A stretch of DNA of 64,000 nucleotides. Origin: Mactromeris polynyma. Taxonomy: Eukaryota > Mollusca > Bivalvia > Venerida > Mactridae. The stretch lies in assembly GCA_032209605.1 (NCBI GenBank), contig JASFXZ010000008.1, positions 1,116,001-1,180,000 of the forward strand, written 5' to 3'. A program made the position numbers and the translations under genes. Numbering within the stretch: position 1 is the first letter of the stretch; every line of letters starts with the position of its first letter. Under the pieces are notes generated by a model. The model searched no databases and was not told the origin of the DNA. It saw nothing but the letters and a program-made list of their open reading frames with translations. Shown in pieces: positions 1-10,500 of the stretch.

Positions 1-272
1 AGGGTTGGATTTTTGTAATATTGCAAGTACATTGCATGTTCCTGGATGGAACTCCATCTTCCATTTCTTTTCCCATATACCAATGTTGTCCAAGTCAGTC
101 TGCAGTATTTGTGCACCATTGTCTGAAATTTGTCCTTGAGGTAAGTCGATATTTAAAAAAAACATGCATGGTCCTAAAATTGATGCTTGTGGCACATCAG
201 ATTCAACACTGACATAACTGAAGATCTCATCAACAACTACTTGTGATCGGAAGATTTTGATGGCGAGACCTC
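1..272 (-). mobile_element. LINE (non-LTR) reverse transcriptase fragment, truncated by window edge
   Basis: Read on the minus strand from about 272 to 1, one frame gives IKIFRSQVVVDEIFSYVSVE, then DVPQASILGPCMFFL, then DLDNIGIWEKKWKMEFHPG and TCNVL. This is the RT thumb/palm order of Jockey/CR1-type LINEs (VPQGSILGPLLFLIYINDLP, then WQMxFHPxKCxVL). The FADD catalytic block that should follow INDLP is missing and replaced by a short join, so the copy is internally deleted and inactive. It may continue beyond the window. Confidence 0.75.
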
Positions 273-303
273 CAGTTATATCAGTGTTGAATCCGATGTG
301 CCA
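190..303. repeat. inverted repeat, 31-bp arms
   Basis: Arms at 190-220 (TGGCACATCAGATTCAACAC...) and 273-303 are near-perfect reverse complements (two mismatches) separated by 52 nt. The left arm lies inside the LINE coding fragment, so the right arm is an inverted copy of a piece of that reverse transcriptase. Confidence 0.7.
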
Positions 304-305
304 GT

Positions 306-1303
306 TTTATGAATATTCTATTTTTACATTAATGACAACCGTAATTTAGTTGCTATGGAAACCGCATTTTAATTAAGTTAGGTTTATTTCAGAAATTGTA
401 AAAATGGACCACGCCAGTATCATTTCTATGAAAGTTGAGCAAAAAATTACCCCATGATTCTAGAGGTTTAGCTTTAGAACATATGCACAGGGACAGATGC
501 TGGATGAGGTGAATGGAAGAAACCCAAGTCACAGAAGGTAACCCGAGTGAGCAAAAATGAGACAAAAATTACTCCTCATAAGTATACACTGGTCAAAAGA
601 GCAACCCATCATTTTTATAGAGAATCTTCACTTTATCATGACAGAGTGATCTGAAATGATGAATGAATGGACGACTGCTACAATCTTGAGTGCAACTTCT
701 GCAGTTTTCAAATGATAAGGACTAAATACACATGATGTCTAGAGTTATTGCCCTTTGTTGAATATGCTGTGGTACATAAAATCTTGTGAACGCAACTCCT
801 ACAGTTTGGGATGTATTTCTTTCAAAGCTGACAGAGTTACTACACATGATATTATGGTGTGCATGAAGGCAGGAATTTTAAATCTCTCCAGTATTACCAG
901 AGTTGTTGTTTTTAGGAAAATGCTTTAAGGTACATATTAAAGAAAAAATCTTTTGAGCCATCTCAAACTACAATTTGCATGGATTCCTTCAAATTTGGCA
1001 GTTACTAGAATGATGACAAGGTCCATGAATTCTTTCAAATTTGACAGAATTAACTGCTCATAATGGGTAGATTAGCATGAAGGAGGTTTTTCTTTACAGG
1101 AATTAACTGCTAATGATGTCTCCAATTGTGACATTTCACCTCTCTTACTTTGTTGATGCAAATTTAATATCATTGCTTTAGAAAACTCCATCTTTCATGG
1201 GAATTTAATTTCAGGACCCATGGTCCACAATCAAAAGGTTCAAGGATGGGATATCTAGTCAGCCCATGGCAACGGTTCTAGTTAGAAACTGTGTGAAATA
1301 GTA
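306..1303. other. AT-rich intergenic DNA, no gene seen
   Basis: I see no convincing coding potential on either strand. A loosely repeated motif (ttcaaatttggcag/ttcaaatttgacag at about 987 and 1037) suggests a decayed tandem duplication. Confidence 0.5.
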
Positions 1304-1703
1304 CAGGGCCCGTATTCACAAACGTTTTAAAACTGAATCTCGGACTTAAGACTTTAAAATGGTACATTTTCATTTTGTTCCTACATTATTATTACACAAT
1401 ATATTTGGATAAAACATGGCAAAAAAGTAGAATGAGTAACAAGAAATACTCAGGCAAAAATTTATCCAAATAAGAGGAAAACCAAAAGCTTGTAAATTTA
1501 ATTTTTTCATTTTGTTCCTACATTATTATTACGCAATATTTTTTGATAAAACATGGTGAAAGTGTAGAGTGAGTAACAAAAAATACTCGGGCAAAAATTT
1601 ATCCAAAGATAATGAAAAAAGAAAAGCTTGTAAATTTAATTTTTGCAATTTTAAAGTCTAAGTCTGAGATTCAGTCTTAAAACGTTTGTGAATACGGGCC
1701 CTG
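1304..1703. mobile_element. MITE with ~57-bp terminal inverted repeats and an internal 137-bp tandem duplication
   Basis: The element starts CAGGGCCCGTATTCACAAAC and ends with its reverse complement at 1703. The terminal repeats match over about 57 bp with a few differences. The core is a direct duplication, copies starting at 1371 and 1508 (both begin CATTTTGTTCCTACATTATT). It has no coding capacity, so it would depend on a transposase in trans. I could not find a convincing target-site duplication. Confidence 0.8.
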
Positions 1704-4226
1704 GTGAGTTAGCCCTTTTGATCAGTATACTGCAGTACGAGGAAAACTATTACTAAAGCTCTACATAACCATACAAACACAGCAGCTTCAATATTTTATT
1801 CATGCTCATCAATAAACCATAAAGGAAAACTTCATACAAGTCAACAACACAAACAAATTGACAAATACAACAAATTTCATTTTTAAAAATTGTCGTATTT
1901 AAATACACAACAAATGTTTTGAACTATAAAAGTAAGTACTTAACAATGGCATGTAGCGCTTAATGGCACTGAACTATTGATGATTGAACCGACTTTAACA
2001 TTTCAAATTAAATTAAGTATTGACATAAACATGTTAAAATCATTAGATACTTCACTTACAAACACCATATATAACATCGACACCACAAACAAAAATTAAA
2101 AATCCTCGATCTTGTATTTGCTATATGGAAGCAATTTTAGCTTAAACTGAAGTGGATTGCATGACAGAAATACATTGTCTTTGACATGACCAATAACATT
2201 TGTATCTAGGTAACGTTCTAATCCAATGTTGTGCTAATGTCTATAAAGATGTAACAATGATATTCATTTTCAACAATGGAAAGTACATTTACAACACATT
2301 ATTTCTCGATATTATTTCATAATAAGGTTGCAAACATCGGATTTCATTATTTTTAGATTGTCGTTTTGACACAAAAACATCTATCCATTAAACTGACAAT
2401 CTTGCCTATGATATAATTTCATGGACAAGAACATGGAATTATAAGAGATATAAGTTCAGTCCTGAAGTGTAAGACAAAACCTGTCCAGGACAAATCCTCC
2501 TGTGAATATTTCAGGTAGCACAAAACCTACTTCCATAAATTTAACATTTGGGATACATGGTTCATACAGAACTTCCCGAAAAAAATTCCTGAAAAGTATT
2601 TTTCAAGTTTCTTTTACCCATTTTCAATGACTAAAAATGTTGAAATTTTCGGTACAGAGAAGAAGGGATCCAGTGTATTTGTCAAGTTTATCCCCCGAAA
2701 TGACGTCTGCAGCACGAATAACATTACAAAACGTGAGAATTACTTTAAGAGGGCATAAAACGTGTCGATTACCGTACAATACTGTATTACCATACTATCA
2801 CCTACTTGGCCAATAGGCCCTGTCGAAAATAGGTCCACACTTTTTAATTATTGTTGGTATGTTTGTTTCTTTTTGTCCTATTTCTATTTCAAGGGCAATT
2901 TCCCAAATATATTCGGTTTTTTTTCCAAAATTGAAGTACTTTTCAAGGAGTTTTTGGCTGTAACAAATTCAAGTAGTTTTCGAGGAGTAGGCATCAAATT
3001 CATCACTGTCTGAATAAACCCCTCCCACAATGGTTGAAAAATGAAATGTTTAAACAGTATATTCACTACTATAAATGTTATTTGTCTATTTAACAAGCAT
3101 ACTGACCTGGAAATTGTAATATTATCAATAAAATGGCATTTTGTTTCGGTCCAGTTCAGAAGAGCTTTAGTCTGCCTTGACATTGTCACAGGACAGGATT
3201 TGTCCAACCAATTAAAGTCATGGAAGGGGTTGTGTCTGCCTTAGCAAAAAGTGATGGGGAGGGGTTTTGTCCAGGAGGCATTTTGTCCGGCTCCCATTGT
3301 CATATTATGATAAATATCAATTTTGTCAAAAGAATAAGCAGTAAAGTAATTTACACGAGAGCAAAAAGATATGTAGAATATATGACTTGGTGATGGGTGC
3401 ACAGACAGACAGAATCAAAACAAGCAATTCAGGTGATCAACAACTATCATGACCAATTAAAATGGAACAAACTGTTTATAATGAATGGACGGAATAATTG
3501 CTAGAACAACATGCACACATGCTTGGTATAAATGATAACAATTAGAACTTATACTTCAATTCCTAGGTCAGGCATATCTTTGTAGTTCTATCATTGTAGT
3601 TTACATATACAGCACATAAGTTTGTATTTGATTATGAAATCATGGTCATTTACCTAAGCCATACGGATTTATGCAAATTTTATGAAACATAACAATAATT
3701 TAAAACACAAAAATAAAATTTAACAGAATGAAAGCAAAAAAAGCATTTGCTCCTTTTTTCCATATATATCTGGAAACTTGTGTATTTACAACTTGATTTG
3801 TACCTCTACATAATTATAAATGCAAATATAATCAAAGATTTTAAGCTTTCACAGGTTCACTTGCACTAGCAAATCTCAATAATGATTATGAATACTGTAC
3901 AAAGAGATCAACAGAAGAATTGCAACAAAGAAGCATTTTCCCAGCTTGCATCCACAGCAAAAGTTAATAATCGGCATAATCAGTCAATCTCACAACTTCC
4001 TCATGTCGAATTTTCGGTTGGTTTTTAAATGTCAATAATAAATCGTAGTTTTCTTTCTCTCTAAAGACACCTACATCAAATGGCAACTACTTTTAGAGAA
4101 GACTTTCGAAAGAAAACTTTCCAACATGTATTTATTTATTGTGTCAGGTATGTGCTTGGGCCAATGCAATTTGAAATAGTGATAGTCGACTGAATAAATG
4201 TCTAATACGAGTGTCAAACATTCTTG
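1704..4226. other. 3' flank of YTHDC2, probably partly 3' UTR
   Basis: AT-rich DNA without a convincing gene. Short open frames around 2762-3244 on both strands lack recognisable features. The part nearest 4226 is expected to be YTHDC2 3' UTR. Confidence 0.5.
4131..4140 (-). promoter_or_regulatory. candidate poly(A) signal of YTHDC2
   Basis: On the minus strand the sequence reads AATAAATAAA, about 90 nt past the YTHDC2 stop codon. It is the nearest canonical hexamer downstream, but longer 3' UTRs using later AATAAA sites (for example near 1795) cannot be excluded. Confidence 0.5.
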
Positions 4227-4540
4227 TTATTTTTTCTGCTTTTGAAATCCTGAATGTCTCTGATCTCTTTGTAGGATCATAACTGGTTGAGAATTTCCGT
4301 AGTACTGTGCACCAGGATCCATGTAATGTTGACCAGATTCTTGACTGGGGTAACCATAGTTACCATTACCAGGATAATGTCCTTGACCTCTTTGTCTCTG
4401 ATTATAATGAAACCTTTGACCTCCTTGGTTACCCCATGACTGGTACTGAGCATAATCTTGCTGACTGTATTGTTGCTCTTGGTGACCATACTGTTGTCCC
4501 GGGTAACCATATTGTCGGTTGTCATGGTAACCACCATCAC
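4227..4540 (-). other. YTHDC2: YTHDC2 exon 33: Q/G/Y-rich prion-like C-terminal tail
   Basis: The last coding exon gives 104 residues with about 23 Gln, 14 Tyr and many Gly, in motifs such as QYGYPGQQYGHQEQQY and NGNYGYPSQESGQHY, ending in a basic FQKQKK. The composition matches low-complexity segments of FET- and hnRNP-type RNA-binding proteins that promote condensation. Human YTHDC2 ends soon after the YTH domain and has no such tail. The reading frame follows from the splice phase (exon 32 ends in phase 1, acceptor ctag at 4541-4544). A second, longer-looking frame in the same exon is a shadow. Confidence 0.88.
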
Positions 4541-7500
4541 CTAGTACATTTAAAATGAAATGTATGCATCATGAATATGTACTACTGCAACAATAAAATC
4601 ATCCATATTTCAGTCTATCTGTGTTATTAAGTGCAATATTAAGACACTCAAGTTACAAAAGGACATTTTGCTAAAGAGTCATAAATTTGTCTTTTTATAT
4701 GTTTTTAATATTTATTATACAGATTTTTCCTTGAAATAACAGTCAGAAAAAACACAGTTTAATTTTATATAAACAGTAATACTAGATTAATTTGCTATAT
4801 ATAAGTCAAAAAGGAAAAGGCTTCATCCCATTTAACAAAAACAACTTGAAGGGCCATTATGTTCAGGCAGTGCACAAAGGAATTTGGATCAGTACAACAA
4901 ACAAATGCAAAGGAGTATTAATCATTGGTTTTCAGGCAAGACAATTTAAAACTTTTCATAAAGTACAAAATCTTTAAAGTATTAAAAATCAATCACTGTA
5001 CAGCAACATCTTGATGAATACAAAATAACCTACCAGAATTATCAGTTACAAACACTGGCTGGCCCCTAGACCAGGTTTGGGACGCTTGAGAACCATCACT
5101 CCATCTCTGATCCCTTTCTCCATCGTTGTCAGGGAAACAATCCCAGAGACTTGTCAATGCTTCACCAACTGTAGGTTCTACCTCCTTAAATATATAAATC
5201 ATATGATATATTTAAAAAGACATCAAAGATAGCTTAATGCCCTTTACAAGCTAAAACAGATTGATACTGGAATAAATTTGTAAATAAAAAATTGATATTT
5301 GAGGGAAACAGTATGACTAGGTTTTATTAAGATTGGTTAATCTGACCTTAACAGTGCTTACAAGCCAAGTGATGACAACAGAAGGACACCCCAAAAACAT
5401 AGGGCAAACACAATAGGTCACCATGAGCACCTTTTGCAGCTGTGAGCTAACAATCCTGGTGGCGCCACTGACCGATTTTTCGTGTTCCTCAAAACATTAC
5501 TTTATAACAAGAAACTTAATGATGTAATGACAAGTGAGTCGGTTACCTGACCATCCCTGCTTACTTGAACCCGCTTCCCTTCATTCCATGGGTTGAGTAA
5601 ATGATGTGTGGATTGGAATTTAATATTTCCTCTGTAAAATATAAACACATTCATTATATCACATAGTCAAGTATCTTGTAACATTTTAAGTTACATTTAT
5701 TCAAATACTCAGTCTTCCATTCTCTTAAAAGTAAAACAATATATCACTTGACGAACAAACGAGGTAAAATCTACTGAAGTCATATAAAACAAACAGACTG
5801 TTTATAAGCAAGCTGTTATACTCCATAAGTTGGTCAAACTTAAAGCAGATGAACAGTGACTCCGTGTGAACGTTCTCACACAGTACTTCACAAAGTAGAG
5901 AAAACATACCAATGAAAGAAAAATAGGAATGAAGTTCACCACTCATAGCCTATTAGTTGAATACAATAGCTACTGGGTTAGTTAAGTTTAAACTTTTTAC
6001 ATCAATACTGGAACAAGTTCTTACAACTTATGTGAATCACACTTGAGGACTGCTTCATGGGTTACTAACCAGTTCTTGCACCGAATTCAGGAATTGCCAA
6101 GTTAGCAGTTCTATCTCTTGCAGGATTCAAACCCATCAGTATTGTACCAGGAGTCGGGCAATCTACACCTCAACCACTATTCCTCCCTAGTTACTATGTT
6201 AAAATAAAGTCATGTTTTGAGGAACACTAAAAATCGGTCAATGGCGCTACCGGGATTCGAACCCGGGTCTACGGATTGCCGGTCCGTTAAACACCAACCT
6301 TTTTATCCAGTCAACAGAAAACACACCTCCTTGACCATTGTAATCTGATGATCTATCTGTGCCTATACAAGAAGACATACTAGCATAACCTTGAAAATGT
6401 CCACTGCCTTGTATGGAAAATATAAGGTAAACTGTATCCCCAGCCTGCAAAGTAGAAGGAAAGAATTTGAGTTTTTAGTGAAATACCATTGCATTCACAC
6501 TCAGTAAAAGTACCTCAGTAACTTCATAAGCAATATTGGGACAACCATACATAGGTCTTCCTAACGATTTGGAAATACTTTTACAAATTTATTGAAGTCA
6601 TAATACTGTTAATCAGATTACCAGATATCACAGTCATCATACTAATAAAATGCACATGCAAAGTAAACAAATAAAAAATAATAGTTTAATAATAATAATG
6701 TAAGTTATAAAAATTATGCAAAAAACAGTGAAATGTACTTGAAAATTGTGGTCTTAATTTTGATGCGGTCTTATTATTGAGGTGGTCGTAATGTAAGAAT
6801 TTGCTGTAACTTTAAATGAAACCAATAAATAACAGCAAGCGTAAAAATAAATTGAAGTCAACCGGCAGGTGCACACCCACCCTAAAGCACAAGGAGACAT
6901 GAAAAGCTATATATATAATTGTAAACAACTACAAAATCAAACCATCACCCATATCCTACTGTACTCATATAAATCACATACCAGGAAGGCTTTGTTCAGC
7001 TTCTGTTCATTGGTTTTAGAGGTTGCCCAAGCACTCTTGTTTGCGGAGACATCTATATTTCTTTGGCTGCTACATTTCATGATAAAATAGCGAACTCCTC
7101 CTGATGAACTTTCCAATTGAGGACTGTTGAATGGTGAACACTCCTCGCTACTATAATGGCTCAAACTAGGACTGTTCTGTTTTGAACTTTCGTTTGATCT
7201 CATCTCTGTAAGTGTGCAAAGTTAACTTACAATATACAGTCAAACCTGTCTGTAAAGACCACCCATGGGAACAGCAAAATGTGGACTTTGTTTACAGGTG
7301 ATCTCTATTAACAGATTAAATATCATTGAAAATGGTCTGATGGGAGATAAAATTGGTGGTCTTTGCAGACAGGTTTTGCAATAGTGGTCTTTGTTCGCAG
7401 GTGGTCTTTAACACAGGTTTGACTGTACTAAGATAACACCTAAGCAAGGACTAAGAATGGAAAATCATGGACATGACACACATGTTTAATTTCAATTATG

Positions 7501-10500
7501 CAGTTAGCTAGCTGTTCCATTATATACACAAAACATATGTACTTACTCTGTAAGCAAAGAAAACTAACTTGTATAAGTTTAAGCATTTTTGCAGTTAAAA
7601 TAATGATTGAGGAAATAAAAGTGAATATGAGAATTAAACTGCATATGTTGATGTTTTCTCACGGTATACATAACATTAGTGGAATTCAAAGTGCAGGTGT
7701 CACCCTTTTTTAACAACAATAAAACATAAACATATGCAGTTTATGCCATTAATATTCATTTACAGCCACACCGAAACACTAAAATCGGATCAAATTCTGT
7801 GCTAAGAGAACATTTTCACAACCAGTAGATTGTTTATTATTTATTGCATACATAGGTCAGGATCGTCATACTGTTGTTGGTACTGCTAAAGCAAATACCT
7901 ACAAATTCGATTTCTCTCAAATATATTACTTTCAAACAAGTGAACATAATGGTAATAGACTCATGTGAGCTGTATAAGCTTGAGTGACATACTTGGTGAC
8001 ATAAAATCCTTCCTCTTTGGAGGTGTGGAGGTGGCTTTCTTAGCAGATGTGGAAAATCGATGCCTTGTTGTATCTTCTGAATCATCATGATACTTATTAC
8101 CCCTACCACTGTAACTACCTGACATGATGCTTTCAGCCGCTGAAACAAATAGTAACAATTTATCATATTGACCATCATAGGGATTTGTAACAATGTAATT
8201 GGTTAGCAGTGGGACTGACGAGACTATAAAATAAAGGTAACAAAGAAATAATATATTTATTTATTTGGTTGAACAACATTTTTCCGATATATATGGAGGT
8301 CAGTTTAAATAACCATATTCCAGGAATTAATAATCAACCAGTACTAACTTGCCCTTCTACAACCACCTGACAAGTTCTCCACGTGAAGCATGCATCAAAG
8401 GTGGAGGACAAAATCCAACCAAAGGTCACAATATTTCTATACGTGCCCAATGGTTCCCTAACATACTGTTACACATCCCTATGTTGTCAGTGAAGTGTAA
8501 TCCATTCATGCAAATAAGGAATTCTATCTAAAGGTCTCCATTTTACATTTTCAACTCCATGCTCGACATGAAATAGTTATAAGGTTTCAGTCGAACATAA
8601 ATTCTCATAGAAGACCTTCTTTATTTTGCAAAAGTCAAAAGAAAAAACACAATTACTTGGCTCATTAATAATTTTGTGCCACCTCCAATTTTCCAATAAT
8701 GCAATCTTTCAAATTATCCAAGAAGCACATAATTCTGTAATGCTTGGAATGAAGGAAGTCTCGCACATCTACACTTCAAGGAGAGCACACACATGAAGGC
8801 TCATTAGAAACCCTTTAAAGCTAACTTAGAAGTTTGCTCCACATTTTTTTTTCAATACACCAGTATAATTATGGCACACATGTGGTCAAAGTCGAAGGAA
8901 AAGTAGCTCTGTAAAGCTTGGACCAACAGAAAAAGTTGTGTACATCAGTACTTCATGGTGAACAGGTACACAAAGTTGTATTAGAATACTTTAAATGTGT
9001 GGGAGAAGTTTCTGTGAAAGACACTACTGGCATTAATGACTTATCTACAAACTAACCGTAACATGACTCCAATAAACAGTCTCTCGTTATGTCATTTGGG
9101 GACCGTAGAAAATAGTTTGTCTTAACGAAAATTTGACATAAATGTCGAGAGCCCGTACTGACGGTGTTTCGTAAAAAAAGACAAGTTTGTGAAAATTGCT
9201 TAAATTGCACGTTATGTACTTCTCATTAAGAACGATGTGTTTAATAATATATATGTGTGTGTAAATGTAGTCTCTTTTAATTCAAACATGATATGGTGCA
9301 ATCATCTGAGACATAAAAAGAATTGTTGAAGATGATATGTTTTAATTAATTGGTTTGATCGAAGTTTTGAACAATTAGACATGTTTGCATTGATCGTCTT
9401 ACATTTTGCATACATGTACAAATCCTTCCATTGTGTAAATAATCGATAATTAAATGTGCGAAAATACAGGTAAATCGTTTGTTTCATCTCAGTGATGAGT
9501 GAAAACATTGCGCCAGCAGGATACGATCCGACTTCGAGTTAAACAATAGATTTAAGGTTCGAACTCGTTAAGCAGGACTTTGAAAAAACTTCAACATAAG
9601 GAAAAACTTTGAGACAAAAATTTGTCTAAATTGACAGAAATTCATATGGACAAAGGATGAAAAAGAAGGATAAAATCGGGACTTTTGAAAAACTTTGAGG
9701 TAACGGAAAAAAATGTGTCTTAAGCGATTTCGTCATAATGAGAGTAGACTGTATTAACAATTATTTAATGATAATAAAAGTCTTACACATTGGTCTGGGT
9801 CTTTGTCCAATCCCAGCTGGTTGTTGGAGTCCAAGAGCTTGCTCCTCATTGGTTAACACATTAACTAATGCACCAATCACAGCCTGTTTTATACAAATGA
9901 ACAAGGTGCAGACATTTTTATTATCAACTATTATACAAATGCAGAATTAGAAATATTCTGATGATTTTACACCCAAATAATGTTAACTTCATACCTTACA
10001 TAACTATACACATATAACAGCATCATAGCAAGTTCAGTTCACTCAAAAATGGCAATTTTATATTTAACTTTGATATAACATTTTTTATTACAGAAAAATA
10101 GATGCACATTTTTGCCCATGTCTCCCCAAAACTACAGATTGGACTTTTTGATTGGAATATCTTGTGCATCAACATATTTGACCAGAATGTTCTGCACAAT
10201 ATATGTCAATGGAAAAATATTTGCTTAGTAATCAAAAACAGCATCCAAGGTGGGAAGCAGAAATAAAACAGACACATGTTGGTGATACCTATATAGATGG
10301 TCATACAATCTTGCAAAACTTTGTCTCCATTGGAATTGGAGAGGGGGGACACATAAACACATAAACTTTGATTGGCAGTGTCACTTTTGTGTCTGATACA
10401 TCAAAGTTTTTGCTCAAACAAAATCAGCAATTATACCTCATCCATTTGAGTCCATGGTTTTGCCGGAGCTCTCATTCTTCTCAGGAACAAACAATGCCAT

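Larger units (their letters stand above)
5034..8139 (-). other. YTHDC2: YTHDC2 exons 28-32: disordered linker and YTH m6A-binding domain
   Basis: Exon 28 and the start of exon 29 are Ser/Lys-rich linker. The YTH domain begins with GVRYFIMKCSSQRNIDVS at about residue 1273 and runs through exon 32 (EVEPTVGEALTSLWDCFP). The first aromatic-cage Trp is present (SAWATS, W1295). The second cage Trp position (human SQDWGSAG, W1360 by my recollection) reads SSDYNGQGG here, so it is Tyr1345, in a loop about two residues shorter. Exon 31 (85 nt) carries the conserved HHLLNPWNEGKRVQVSRDGQ. Skipping exon 31 alone would break the frame. Confidence 0.93.

Noticed and set aside
2884..3207. A 107-codon minus-strand frame downstream of YTHDC2
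   Set aside because: Overlapping frames exist on the other strand and no domain is recognisable; probably 3' flank or UTR.
6241..6300. A possible tRNA gene on the minus strand
   Set aside because: The B box is perfect, but the 5' half runs into a coding exon and no complete cloverleaf can be drawn; it is a SINE head.
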